Source: Acinetobacter gandensis
GTDB taxonomy: Bacteria; Pseudomonadota; Gammaproteobacteria; Pseudomonadales; Moraxellaceae
Length of the DNA: 64,000 nt
Direction of reading: 5' to 3'
Assembly (NCBI RefSeq): GCF_001678755.1
Contig: NZ_LZDS01000003.1
Span: 1 to 64,000, forward strand
The notes under the pieces are model-generated. The model worked only from the letters and a program-made list of their open reading frames with translations. It was not told where the DNA came from and ran no database searches. Of the stretch, positions 1 to 8,465 are shown in pieces. Positions within the stretch are counted from its first letter, which is position 1, and every line of letters starts with the position of its first letter. The translations under genes were made by a program, and so were the position numbers.

Positions 1-1130
1 GATCGTATGCAGACTTACCATCCGCACCAGTTAAACCTGTTTGACCGACAAGAGAAGCTAACCATTCAGCCTCAGTACCTTGATAGCCATTTGCTACTGC
101 AGATTCATATGCGGATGAACCTGTATCACCTTTTAATGCTGTTAACCAGTTTTCAAGGCTGCCTGTATAACCATTTTCAACTGCAAGTTCGTAAGCAGAT
201 TTACCATCAACACCATCTTGACCGTCAGTGCCGTTTTGACCTTGTAGTGAACCTAACCATGCGTCAATCGTGTCATACACTGGATTGTCTGCAATTGCAT
301 CGGCAACCGCTTGGTCAATACCCGCTTGATCTAGACCTTTTGATACTGCATCTTCTTGTGCTTTTTTAACTGCTGCATCTTGCGCTTGTTGAGCTGCTTC
401 TTGGTAGAGGTCAAACGCTGATTTACCATCAGTTCCATTGGTACCATTTTGACCTGCATTACCTTGCTCACCTTTTAATGACGCAAGCCAATCTTGAACC
501 GTACCAATAAAGCCATTCTCAACAGCAAGTTCATACGCTGATTTACCGACAGCACCAATCACTTCAATGGTTAAGCCATCTAACCATTCTTGAATCGTGC
601 CTTCATAGCCATTTTCTACTGCTAGATCGTATGCAGACTTACCATCCGCACCAGTTAAACCTGTTTGACCGACAAGAGAAGCTAACCATTCAGCCTCAGT
701 ACCTTGATAGCCATTTGCTACTGCAGATTCATATGCGGATGAACCTGTATCACCTTTTAATGCTGTTAACCAGTTTTCAAGGCTGCCTGTATAACCATTT
801 TCAACTGCAAGTTCGTAAGCAGATTTACCATCAACACCATCTTGACCATCTTTACCGTTCGAGCCATTTTGACCTGCATTACCTTGCTCACCTTTTAATG
901 ACGCAAGCCAATCTTGAACCGAACCTTCAAAACCATTCTCAACTGCAAGCTCATACGCAGATTTGCCGACAGCACCAATCACTTCAATGGTTAAACCATC
1001 TAACCATTCTTGAATCGTGCCTTCATAGCCATTTTCTACTGCTAGATCGTATGCAGATTTACCGTCTGCACCAGTTAAACCTGTTTGACCTACAAGAGAA
1101 GCCAACCATTCAGCCTCAGTACCTTGATAG
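1..1130 (-). repeat. Nested long direct repeats inside the collagen-like gene
   Basis: A block of about 225 bases at 1-228 recurs without visible change at 625-852, an offset of 624 bases (208 codons). A shorter related copy starts at 1045, offset 420 bases (140 codons) from the second. Both offsets are multiples of three, so gain or loss of a block keeps the reading frame. The repeats encode the SAYxxAVENGY-type modules plus linking Gly-X-Y segments. Confidence 0.85.
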
Positions 1131-1699
1131 CCATTGGCTACCGCTGTCTCATAGGCAGACAGACCGTCTTTACCCGCTTCACCTTTCAAGGCTGAAAGCC
1201 ATTGTTCTAGTGTTCCCGTGTAGCCATTTTCTTGGGCTAACTCAAATGCTGTTTTACCATCAACACCATTCTTGCCGTCAGTACCTTTTTGACCATCTTT
1301 ACCATTAACGCTAGATGAACTTATACCACCAACGACTCCAGCCAGCCCCGCAGCTGTTAGAATTGGCCAAATACTAATAAAGGATGTTTCCGATTTACCA
1401 TCTAATAATGGCTCGATACGATCAATTGGATTATATTGAATTGATTTAAAGTCATATAAAAATAATTCTGAATTGTGATTTCTAATTACAAGATCACTCT
1501 GACTTACATCAAAATTATCAACTGTTACCACCTCACCATTTAAAAGTGTAATGATCAATTTATTATCTAATATTTCAATTTTTTCGATTTCATCTAAATC
1601 TATATCAATTAAAACAACAGACTTATTATCCAAGACTAATTTATGACCATCAGATAACGTCGTTATCCAATCAGATTTAGAAATAGTTTGAATTTGCAT
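1..1699 (-). CDS. BapA-prefix, collagen-repeat surface protein (3' end outside window)
   Basis: The frame opens with ATG at 1699 and stays open to the left edge, so at least 566 codons are present and the C-terminus is missing. Residues 1 to about 100 form a beta-rich segment (starting MQIQTISKSDW) that resembles the BapA-prefix domain of Acinetobacter biofilm proteins. A short hydrophobic stretch (PILTAAGLAGVVGGI) follows, then Gly-X-Y collagen-like triplets (GKDGQKGTDGKNG). After that come repeated modules of about 30 residues with the pattern GKSAYELAVENGY-x-GT-x-EWL-x-SLKG, separated by further Gly-X-Y runs. No classical signal peptide is visible; the family is usually exported by a type I system, which is not in the window. 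Role inferred: cell-surface or secreted adhesin. The domain order is seen directly; the function is inference. Confidence 0.75.
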   Translation of the reverse strand, partial: MQIQTISKSDWITTLSDGHKLVLDNKSVVLIDIDLDEIEKIEILDNKLIITLLNGEVVTVDNFDVSQSDLVIRNHNSELFLYDFKSIQYNPIDRIEPLLDGKSETSFISIWPILTAAGLAGVVGGISSSSVNGKDGQKGTDGKNGVDGKTAFELAQENGYTGTLEQWLSALKGEAGKDGLSAYETAVANGYQGTEAEWLASLVGQTGLTGADGKSAYDLAVENGYEGTIQEWLDGLTIEVIGAVGKSAYELAVENGFEGSVQDWLASLKGEQGNAGQNGSNGKDGQDGVDGKSAYELAVENGYTGSLENWLTALKGDTGSSAYESAVANGYQGTEAEWLASLVGQTGLTGADGKSAYDLAVENGYEGTIQEWLDGLTIEVIGAVGKSAYELAVENGFIGTVQDWLASLKGEQGNAGQNGTNGTDGKSAFDLYQEAAQQAQDAAVKKAQEDAVSKGLDQAGIDQAVADAIADNPVYDTIDAWLGSLQGQNGTDGQDGVDGKSAYELAVENGYTGSLENWLTALKGDTGSSAYESAVANGYQGTEAEWLASLVGQTGLTGADGKSAYD

Positions 1700-1854
1700 A
1701 ATTAATCCTAGTGGTTTAGTCGGAATTAAAAATACAATCTATAATATCCATGTAAATATTCAACCTATTTCACACAATTTTGTATTAATTTGATTTATTT
1801 TCGTTATTTTTTATATAAATGTATTTTATTATTAATAATGAGTTAATATTATTT

Positions 1855-2484
1855 TTATTTAAACTTATCAATATTAATTAATTGAGCATTTAATTTTACC
1901 AATTCTTCTTTTTGATGAGTAACATAGATGATTGGCATATGTAGTTCATGATTTACTTTATTAATAAACTGAATCACATTATTTTTTAGCTCAATATCTA
2001 AACCATTGAGTGGCTCATCTAACAACAATAACTCAGGTGAAGAAAATAACGCCCTTCCAATAGAAATTCTTTGTAGTTCCCCGCCAGATAATTGACTGGA
2101 TTTTTTAGTTAATAATTTCTCAATATCTAAGACCTCAATAATCTGATCATATTCAAATTTTGTCTTATTTCTCTTTAAATACTTTAAAGGGTAAAGTAAA
2201 TTTTGCTTAACATTTAAATGAGGAAATAATGTTGCTTGTTGAAAAACCAATGCAATTTTTCTTTTATGCATCGGTATAAAAATATTATTTTCTATATCCA
2301 CAATTTTAGTATGATTTAATTCAATTAAACCTCTTGTTGGTTTATGAATCCCGACTATATTTTTTAAGAACGTAGATTTTCCTGCACCTGAGCGCCCCAC
2401 GATACCAAGTACACCAGTTTCCATCTTAAAATCAACATTCAGACTGATAGATTCATTTTGATAATCAAATTTACATACAAGCAT
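1855..2484 (-). CDS. modC: Molybdate ABC transporter ATP-binding protein, short form
   Basis: ATPase of the molybdate importer, acting on the cytoplasmic face with ModB. Walker A GRSGAGKST, signature LSGGELQRISIGRAL and Walker B LLLLDEPLNGLD are all present. At about 209 residues it is far shorter than Escherichia coli ModC (about 350) and ends after the ATPase core, so the C-terminal TOBE/Mop molybdate-binding domain is missing. A TTG at 2490 would overlap the modB stop, but ATG at 2484 follows GGTGGG at a normal distance and is preferred. The gene looks more AT-rich than modB next to it. It is last in modABC and probably transcribed with the Moco genes upstream. Confidence 0.88.
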   Translation of the reverse strand: MLVCKFDYQNESISLNVDFKMETGVLGIVGRSGAGKSTFLKNIVGIHKPTRGLIELNHTKIVDIENNIFIPMHKRKIALVFQQATLFPHLNVKQNLLYPLKYLKRNKTKFEYDQIIEVLDIEKLLTKKSSQLSGGELQRISIGRALFSSPELLLLDEPLNGLDIELKNNVIQFINKVNHELHMPIIYVTHQKEELVKLNAQLINIDKFK

Positions 2485-2486
2485 TA

Positions 2487-3167
2487 TCAACCCACCATTT
2501 TATAATATTTTTGCATAATCCAATAATTTACAACCAATGCAGAGAAAGCCAAAACCAAAGACAATGTAACTAAGCGCATGGCCATTTGTTCACCATCAGG
2601 CTGCTGTAGCAAGGAATAAATTGCGATTGGAATGGTACGGGTTTCATTTGGAATGTTCCCGACAAACGTTATCGTTGCCCCAAACTCACCAAGACTTCGA
2701 CTGAAACAGAGAATACTCCCAATCAAAATACCTGGCAGCGCTAGAGGTAAACTGATACTACAAAAGACTTTAAACGGGCTCGCACCCAGTGAGCCTGCTA
2801 CTTGCTCTAATTGTTGATTAATCATTTGAAAGGATAAGCGGATTGGTTGCACCATTAATGGAAAAGCGACAATCATTGACGCCAATACTGCCCCTTTCCA
2901 GTTAAATGCGAATTGAACACCTATTTGATTAAAGTATTTCCCAATGAGACCCTGATTACCAAAAAGCACCAATAAGAGATATCCAAGCACCACAGGTGGC
3001 AACACCATTGGCAATTGAAGTAAGGCTTCAACTAAAAATTTGAATCGAAAATCATAGCGTGCTAATACCCACGCAAGCGCTATCGCGAAAGGAAGGCATA
3101 TCATCACTGCAAAAGCACCAACTTTGGCCGATAGATAAAGCGCGTTTAACTCTTCAGGCGATAACAT
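2487..3167 (-). CDS. modB: Molybdate ABC transporter permease
   Basis: Inner-membrane channel subunit of the molybdate importer, 226 residues, the usual ModB length. It has about five hydrophobic segments and the binding-protein-dependent permease EAA loop (QVAGSLGASPFKVFCSISLPLALPG region), where ModC docks. The motif SLGEFGATITFVGN near residue 160 is typical of ModB/CysT permeases. It starts 12 bases after modA and ends immediately before the modC ATG, so translation of the two is probably coupled. The ModA/ModC neighbours and the Moco cluster fix the substrate as molybdate, with tungstate possible. Confidence 0.93.
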   Translation of the reverse strand: MLSPEELNALYLSAKVGAFAVMICLPFAIALAWVLARYDFRFKFLVEALLQLPMVLPPVVLGYLLLVLFGNQGLIGKYFNQIGVQFAFNWKGAVLASMIVAFPLMVQPIRLSFQMINQQLEQVAGSLGASPFKVFCSISLPLALPGILIGSILCFSRSLGEFGATITFVGNIPNETRTIPIAIYSLLQQPDGEQMAMRLVTLSLVLAFSALVVNYWIMQKYYKMVG

Positions 3168-3179
3168 TGCAAGGCCTAT

Positions 3180-3947
3180 CTACAATTTAAATCCATATTG
3201 GAAAAACACTTGCTTGGCTTGCCCATTCGCTTTAATGAATTGAGCGAACTTAACAGCATCTTTGTTTTTTTGTCCTTGCATGGTTAATGCAATTGGATAA
3301 ATGATTGGACTGTGCGAGTTTGCTGGAAATGCTCCCACCATTTTGACTTTTTTACTGATGAGCGCATCCGTTTTATAAACGATGCCTGCTTGGCATTCAC
3401 CACGCTCAACAAAGGCCAATGCTGAGCGCACATCATCTGTTCCAACAATACGGCCGTTTAAACTGTTCAACCAATTTAGTTTGATGAGACTGTGCTTCGC
3501 ATATTTACCAACTGGCACGGACTCCATTTGCCCTGTACACAAATGCCCTTGGAAGGATTGCGAAAAATTAAATTGCGGGACTGCCTTAAACTGCATTTTT
3601 GTATTGATTGGGCTAATCAAAACCAATTCATTTAATAAAAAAGGCTTTACTTGAGTCGGTTGTACTTTTTGCTTTTGCACCAAATATTTCATCCAGTCTT
3701 GATCAGCTGAAAAGAAAACATCGCTGCTTGCTCCAGCTTCAATTTGTTTCGCCAAAGCACCAGATGCACCAAATACAGGTATTATCTCAATCTTAGGATT
3801 TTGTTTTTGATACAATTTGATAATATCAGTAATAGCATTAGTCAGGCTGGCTGCTGCATAAATTTTGACTGTTTCCGCTTGGACTAAATTGGAAAAAATC
3901 ACAGTCGCAAAGCTGAATAGAATTTTCTTCATCATGATTTTTCTCAT
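3180..3947 (-). CDS. modA: Molybdate-binding periplasmic protein
   Basis: Periplasmic solute-binding protein that hands molybdate to ModB. It opens with a signal peptide (positive n-region, hydrophobic core, cleavage near VQA-ET). The mature part begins with the ModA hallmark KIYAAASLTNAITDI, followed by FGASGALAKQIEAGASSDVFFSAD, the oxyanion-binding and domain-1 motifs. Length 255 is normal. ATGs at 3935 and 3932 are possible starts that would still leave a good signal peptide. It lies about 70 bases downstream of moeA, so transport is linked to cofactor synthesis. Confidence 0.93.
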   Translation of the reverse strand: MRKIMMKKILFSFATVIFSNLVQAETVKIYAAASLTNAITDIIKLYQKQNPKIEIIPVFGASGALAKQIEAGASSDVFFSADQDWMKYLVQKQKVQPTQVKPFLLNELVLISPINTKMQFKAVPQFNFSQSFQGHLCTGQMESVPVGKYAKHSLIKLNWLNSLNGRIVGTDDVRSALAFVERGECQAGIVYKTDALISKKVKMVGAFPANSHSPIIYPIALTMQGQKNKDAVKFAQFIKANGQAKQVFFQYGFKL

Positions 3948-4017
3948 TTTTTTAAGGCTTATCTAACAACTATGCTTTTTCAATAAAAAATATATGGCAC
4001 AGCTAGAAGTTAAAAAC

Positions 4018-5310
4018 TTAAATAAATAGTCCTTGTAACTTTGTACCTACAACCATTTTTTCACCTGCGGGAACACGTACTAAACAATTCGCGTGCATTA
4101 AATTGCTCAACATGTGAGATTGCTGTTTGCTTAGGCTATTTAACAGTAATTGACCATCATTAAATTGAACAGTCATCCTAAGGAATCGCTCTCGCGTATC
4201 GGCTTTTAACTCATGCTGAATCGTGCCGCTAAACCATTCAGGAAGTTTTTTCTGACCTTGTAGGACTTTAACTAAAGTCGCTGTATAAATTTGCATACCT
4301 GCATAAACAGCAGCAGGATTACCCGGTAGCCCCAATAAATAACAATGACTGCCATCCTGACGTAGTAAATCTGCAAACAGCATTGGCTTCCCAGGCTTTT
4401 GTTTGACTTTCCAAAAGATCTGTTCAAACCCCAGTTTTAAAGTAACAGGGCGAACAAAGTCATAATCACCCACTGACACACCACCCGTGGTGAGAATAAG
4501 GTCATATTCATTTTTCAATCGATTCAACAATGCTGTTACGGCTTGCTCTGTATCTGCAACATGCATGATATCGACCTCTTGGCTTCGAGATTGAAACCAT
4601 GCTTGAATCAACGGCGCATTGGCATCAAAAATTTTACCTGATGCTAAATCCTCTACATTTACTGAAACTTCATCTCCAGTAATCACCACGGCAATTTTTG
4701 GATATTTGAAAACCTCTATATTTTTCACACCGGCCATGCTCAATGCTGCAATTGCACCCACACTGAGTTTTTGACCTAAATCTGCTAACAATTGCCCACA
4801 TGCGACTTCTTCCCCTACATCACGTATATCAGCGTGAGATTGAAGTGGTTCAGTGAGTACGATTTTCCTAGTTTCACCATTATCTAGTAGCTGCACAATT
4901 TCTTGACGTGCAACAGTGGAAGTATTGGCCGGAACTTTTGCGCCTGTAAAGATGCGAATGGCTTGCCCTTGTTGGAGTTGAATCTCTAAATTTTGTCCTG
5001 CTCGAATTTCTCCAATCAATTCAAATGAAGTGCCCATACCCAGTGTTGCTGGCGCGGCACAAATGGCATAACCGTCGACTGCACTTTGTGAAAATAAAGG
5101 TAAATTGATCTTTGAATAAACCGCTTTGGCAAGATAGCGATTTAAGGTTTGATCTAGTGTAAGTGTCTCTATGTCAAGACTCTGCGTATGATCAAGTAAC
5201 ATTTGTAATGCCTGATCCACTGAGATGAGTCCCTCTTCAGATCCGCAACCGCCATGCGATACAGTAAGGTTTTTTGTAGGTTTTAATTCTTTACTTAGTG
5301 CTTGATTCAT
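4018..5310 (-). CDS. moeA: Molybdopterin molybdenumtransferase
   Basis: Inserts molybdenum into adenylylated molybdopterin, the last general step of Moco synthesis, in the cytoplasm. The N-terminal region carries the MoeA motif SAVDGYAI and the substrate-contact segment RIFTGAKVP. The central MoCF domain has VVITGDEV and LILTTGGVSVGDYDFV. The C-terminal region contains LPGNPAAVYAG. The length of 430 matches the family (about 410). The start ATG overlaps the moaCB stop by four bases (ATGA), which indicates coupled translation. Residues 1-30 include a short extension with a GGCGSEEG segment before the family core. Confidence 0.94.
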   Translation of the reverse strand: MNQALSKELKPTKNLTVSHGGCGSEEGLISVDQALQMLLDHTQSLDIETLTLDQTLNRYLAKAVYSKINLPLFSQSAVDGYAICAAPATLGMGTSFELIGEIRAGQNLEIQLQQGQAIRIFTGAKVPANTSTVARQEIVQLLDNGETRKIVLTEPLQSHADIRDVGEEVACGQLLADLGQKLSVGAIAALSMAGVKNIEVFKYPKIAVVITGDEVSVNVEDLASGKIFDANAPLIQAWFQSRSQEVDIMHVADTEQAVTALLNRLKNEYDLILTTGGVSVGDYDFVRPVTLKLGFEQIFWKVKQKPGKPMLFADLLRQDGSHCYLLGLPGNPAAVYAGMQIYTATLVKVLQGQKKLPEWFSGTIQHELKADTRERFLRMTVQFNDGQLLLNSLSKQQSHMLSNLMHANCLVRVPAGEKMVVGTKLQGLFI

Positions 5311-6230
5311 TGATAGCCCCCTGCATGCGGAATATTTTTTTGCACGTCAAATAAATGAACTAATGCAGGTAAGACCGCAATCAAGGACTCTTTTGCACCT
5401 TGACGGCTGCCCGGTAAAGTCATGACTAAACTTGTATCAATATAGCCTGCTACACCACGACTTAGCGCTGCATACGGCGTACGTTTTTGTCCGAAACTGC
5501 GGGATGCTTCCATTAGCCCCGGTATTTCACGTTGCAATAAAGGCTGGATGGTCTCTACGGTTAAATCTTTTGGCCCAAGTCCTGTTCCACCTACGGTAAG
5601 AATCAAAGGATATTGATTTTTTTGCTGCTCAATTAAAACCAATAATTGTTCTGGGCTGTCTGGAATGACTTGATAGTTAATATCGCTAAAATTGGCTTCT
5701 TGTAAGATTTCTAGGACATTCTGCCCTGCTGTATCTGGCTTTTTACCTGAAGCCACAGTGTCTGAAAGTACGATGACTGAAGCAGACAAGCTTTCTTTCA
5801 ATACACGGGTAAAATGCGATTTCCCACCTTTTTTCTTTTCTAGTTTAATCCCATCCAATAACAAATCTTCAGGTTCACAATGCGGTTTCAGCATGTCATA
5901 CAAGGTCAATCCTGCAAGACTGACTGCTGTTAACGCTTCCATTTCAACCCCTGTCGGGCCAATGGTTTCCACCACTGCTGAAATTTCCACATACGCATCA
6001 AAAAGCTCGTATTCCACATCAGCACGATAAATCGGTAAGGGATGACAAAGAGGAATGAGTTCATCTGTGCGCTTTGCGCCTAAGATGCCGGCAATTCGAG
6101 CTGTTTTTAGCGCATCACCCTTTTCAGTATTGCCATTTCGCAACAGTTCAATGCAATGTGGGGGCGCATGCAATATACCTATTGCAATAGCTGTGCGGTA
6201 ACTTTCTGCTTTCATGCCCACATTTTTCAT
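5307..6230 (-). CDS. moaCB: Bifunctional MoaC-MoaB Moco biosynthesis protein
   Basis: Two domains in one chain of 307 residues. Residues 1 to about 145 are MoaC (cyclic pyranopterin monophosphate synthase), with IPLCHPLPI, the family's conserved ETIGPTGVEMEALTAVS segment and the catalytic-lysine region LEKKKGGKSHF. Residues about 150-300 are a MoaB/MogA domain (molybdopterin adenylylation), with VIVLSDTVASGKKPDTAG and LILTVGGTGLGPKDLT. The fusion joins two non-consecutive steps of Moco synthesis. No separate moaC, moaB or mogA occurs in the window. It overlaps moeA by four bases and follows moaE by 44. The fusion is seen in the sequence; that both halves are active follows from intact motifs. 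Confidence 0.94.
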   Translation of the reverse strand: MKNVGMKAESYRTAIAIGILHAPPHCIELLRNGNTEKGDALKTARIAGILGAKRTDELIPLCHPLPIYRADVEYELFDAYVEISAVVETIGPTGVEMEALTAVSLAGLTLYDMLKPHCEPEDLLLDGIKLEKKKGGKSHFTRVLKESLSASVIVLSDTVASGKKPDTAGQNVLEILQEANFSDINYQVIPDSPEQLLVLIEQQKNQYPLILTVGGTGLGPKDLTVETIQPLLQREIPGLMEASRSFGQKRTPYAALSRGVAGYIDTSLVMTLPGSRQGAKESLIAVLPALVHLFDVQKNIPHAGGYQ

Positions 6231-6274
6231 GTTGTTTTCCTGTTTATTTGTGTATTGCTATTTTTTTTGAGGCT

Positions 6275-6883
6275 TTACAGATGCCATTGATAGATATTGG
6301 CATTCTGCTGAATATTTTTTTGAACCAAATGATGATCATCACCGTGCGGATGTTCATGTGTATGTAAACAATGTGAATGTGATGATGGCGTTTTAGCTTC
6401 AGTAAGAACATGAAGTTGTGATAATTGATCTGAATGATTTTGTTGATCTTTACGAATACAACAGCCTTCTACAAATTGACTGCTGCCATCCATGTAAAAT
6501 TCCTCTTTCCACACAGGCACTTCATGTTTGACCCGCTCTACAGCTTCTTCACATGCTTCAAAGGCCTCACGACGATGTGGGGCATAAGCCATAGCAATAA
6601 TTGCGGTATCACCAATACCAAGTGCGCCAATACGGTGTACCACGCGCACATAAGACACACCATATTTAAGCTGAATGTCTTGTTCGATTTGCCGAATCAT
6701 TTTTTCAGCCACTGGCGCATAAGCTGTATATTTCAGTGCTTTCACCGCGCGGCCTTCATGATGATTGCGCACTGTGCCAATAAAAATGCCAATACCACCA
6801 CATTCAGGAAAAGATTGAATTCCATCAAATACAGCTTGTTGAAGTACAGTGTCCTGAATACGGTTAAAATTGTTCAGTTCCAT
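6275..6883 (-). CDS. moaE: Molybdopterin synthase catalytic subunit with His-rich tail
   Basis: Large subunit of molybdopterin synthase, which transfers sulfur from the MoaD thiocarboxylate onto cyclic pyranopterin monophosphate. Family motifs are FIGTVRNHHEG near residue 35, VVHRIGALGIGD near 82, and KHEVPVWKEEFYMDG near 119. The family usually ends near residue 150; here about 50 further residues follow, with a histidine-rich stretch at roughly 169-185 (HSHCLHTHEHPHGDDHH). That tail looks metal-binding but has no assigned role. A strong GGAGGTTAAAG stands directly before ATG 6883. It lies two bases after moaD, so the two subunits are made together. Confidence 0.92.
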   Translation of the reverse strand: MELNNFNRIQDTVLQQAVFDGIQSFPECGGIGIFIGTVRNHHEGRAVKALKYTAYAPVAEKMIRQIEQDIQLKYGVSYVRVVHRIGALGIGDTAIIAMAYAPHRREAFEACEEAVERVKHEVPVWKEEFYMDGSSQFVEGCCIRKDQQNHSDQLSQLHVLTEAKTPSSHSHCLHTHEHPHGDDHHLVQKNIQQNANIYQWHL

Positions 6884-6885
6884 CT

Positions 6886-7152
6886 TTAACCTCCTGCTAC
6901 AGGTGATAACAGCACGATGACAGCGTCATGTTTTAAAATCGTATTTCGGCTAATGATGTCTTCACCCATTGCACAAGCACAGCGCTCTAACGAGCCATAT
7001 GCATCTGGATAGGCACGAATCACATAATCTAAAACATCATCCACTGTAGATCCAACCGTACATTGCAAACTTAGATCTTCAGGTAACTGACGCTGAATTG
7101 CGCCATAACTTTCAATTTTAATGTTGATCATCTGTATGAGTAATTCAGCCAT
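6886..7152 (-). CDS. moaD: Molybdopterin synthase sulfur-carrier subunit
   Basis: Ubiquitin-like sulfur carrier of 88 residues ending in the Gly-Gly needed for adenylation and thiocarboxylate formation (SPVAGG). The beta-grasp pattern and the acidic VGSTVDDVLDYV segment fit MoaD. The start at 7152 is preceded by a strong GGAGGTTAAAA; an internal ATG at codon 8 would give the more usual MoaD N-terminus but has no better ribosome site. It sits between moaA and moaE with gaps of two bases on each side. Activation needs MoeB, which is not in this window. Confidence 0.92.
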   Translation of the reverse strand: MAELLIQMINIKIESYGAIQRQLPEDLSLQCTVGSTVDDVLDYVIRAYPDAYGSLERCACAMGEDIISRNTILKHDAVIVLLSPVAGG

Positions 7153-7154
7153 TT

Positions 7155-8321
7155 TTAACCTCCAATCATGTGCATGCTGATCTTTCGTGCATGAGAGGGT
7201 TGCGTTGAATGTTCTTGTTTTAACGTCTTTTGAATCGCATCATAGCCTTGCGCTTTGTGCCAAATATAGTTGGCTAATTGATCTTGCAGCTCCAATTGTG
7301 CTTGCATTACATCTGATTGAGTTTGCCAAGCGTGTGCTAAGTCGATTGATTGTGTATATAGATGCTGTGTGAGGCCATTTTCTAGAAAAGCCTCAGTTAA
7401 ATGCTGAATTTCAGACTTCAGTTTCAAACCGTTTTGTGCAAATAAGCAGTTAAAAAATTCACCCTGTGCATTCAATCTTAGACGGTCACAGGTTCCGCAA
7501 AATGAATTGCTAATCGTTGAAATAATACCGACAGATTTGCCATTTATATTGTAATTACGTGCTGGGTTCGAACCCTGTCCATGTTGTATGTGTACGGCAA
7601 ATTCTTTTGATAAAGCATTTAAAATTTCTTGCTCAGTCACCACGGCATCGGAAGACCATTTTTGATCACCATCGAGCGGCATAAACTCAATAAAACGGGG
7701 TTCAAATTGATTGTTATGTGCCCATTTCACTAAAGGAATAATTTGATCTTCATTTATGCCTTTCATCAATACTGTGTTGATCTTAATGCTCAGACCAGCT
7801 TGTGCTGCGGCTTCAATTCCTGCCAATACAGAGTTAATTTCTTTTTGTGTTAATACCTTAAATTGAGCTGCATCTAAACTGTCTAAACTGATATTTAGAT
7901 CATCCAAACCTGCTTGCTTTAAAGGTGCTGCATATTTCACTAAATAATGACCATTGCTGGTCATTGAAATGCGTTTTAACCCTATGCTTTTGAGCTGTTG
8001 TAACTGCGCTATAAAATGTACGACCCCATGACGCATTAAAGGTTCACCGCCAGTAATGCGGATTTGTTCTATCCCTTGCTGCACCATAAATTGGCAAAAT
8101 ACAAAAAGTTCGTCAAAACTTAATAACTCATGCTTTTTCATCCATTCAGGATGTTCAGGCATGCAATAGACACACTTAAAATTACAGCGATCCGTCACCG
8201 AAATACGGAGCTTGCGCTTTTGCCGTCCAAATTGATCTTGGAACACGCGGTGCTGATTTAGGTATGTCATGCTATTCATCATCATATCCATGACGTCGAT
8301 TGCGCTGTTATTGCACAGCAT
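7155..8321 (-). CDS. moaA: GTP 3',8-cyclase (radical SAM)
   Basis: First enzyme of Moco synthesis, rearranging GTP to 3',8-cyclo-GTP. The N-terminal radical-SAM cluster is CNFKCVYC (CxxxCxxC) at about residues 47-54, followed by ITGGEPLMR, the SAM-binding GGE motif. The C-terminal second [4Fe-4S] cluster is CGTCDRLRLNAQGEFFNC. The chain ends in Gly-Gly (HMIGG), the MoaA tail that enters the active site. At 388 residues it is longer than E. coli MoaA (329), because of N-terminal and C-terminal additions. The 5' end could be at 8321 (AGGG about 11 bases upstream) or at ATG codons 11-18. It probably starts the moaADE-moaCB-moeA-modABC unit, because a terminator-like hairpin separates it from mobA. 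Confidence 0.93.
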   Translation of the reverse strand: MLCNNSAIDVMDMMMNSMTYLNQHRVFQDQFGRQKRKLRISVTDRCNFKCVYCMPEHPEWMKKHELLSFDELFVFCQFMVQQGIEQIRITGGEPLMRHGVVHFIAQLQQLKSIGLKRISMTSNGHYLVKYAAPLKQAGLDDLNISLDSLDAAQFKVLTQKEINSVLAGIEAAAQAGLSIKINTVLMKGINEDQIIPLVKWAHNNQFEPRFIEFMPLDGDQKWSSDAVVTEQEILNALSKEFAVHIQHGQGSNPARNYNINGKSVGIISTISNSFCGTCDRLRLNAQGEFFNCLFAQNGLKLKSEIQHLTEAFLENGLTQHLYTQSIDLAHAWQTQSDVMQAQLELQDQLANYIWHKAQGYDAIQKTLKQEHSTQPSHARKISMHMIGG

Positions 8322-8420
8322 AAAAATGACGCCCTATTTCCATGCTGAATAAACTGCAAAAAGTGTTCCAACTTTGGGTTTATGTAAAAAATGATTGAAT
8401 CTAAAGACAAAAATTTCCTA

Positions 8421-8443
8421 CTCACACTGATCAACAGCGTGAG
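8421..8443 (-). terminator. Hairpin after mobA
   Basis: Nine-base stem read on the minus strand (CTCACGCTG / CAGTGTGAG, one G-T wobble) with loop TTGAT. It lies 23 bases after the mobA stop and is followed five bases later by TTTTT. It probably ends the nitrate operon before moaA; the U-run is weak and offset. Confidence 0.5.
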
Positions 8444-8465
8444 ATAGATTAAAAATCAGATTGAA

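Noticed and set aside
1..1300. Possible CRISPR or satellite array from the repeated sequence
   Set aside because: Repeat units are long, in frame and coding; there is no short repeat with unique spacers.
7..1308. Long plus-strand reading frames rich in His, Leu and Gln
   Set aside because: They are antisense to the collagen-like minus-strand gene and mirror its repeats; the minus-strand frame has a proper start and family features.
8322..8465. Molybdenum-cofactor riboswitch before moaA
   Set aside because: The region contains one simple hairpin better explained as the end of the nitrate operon; the conserved Moco motif was not found.
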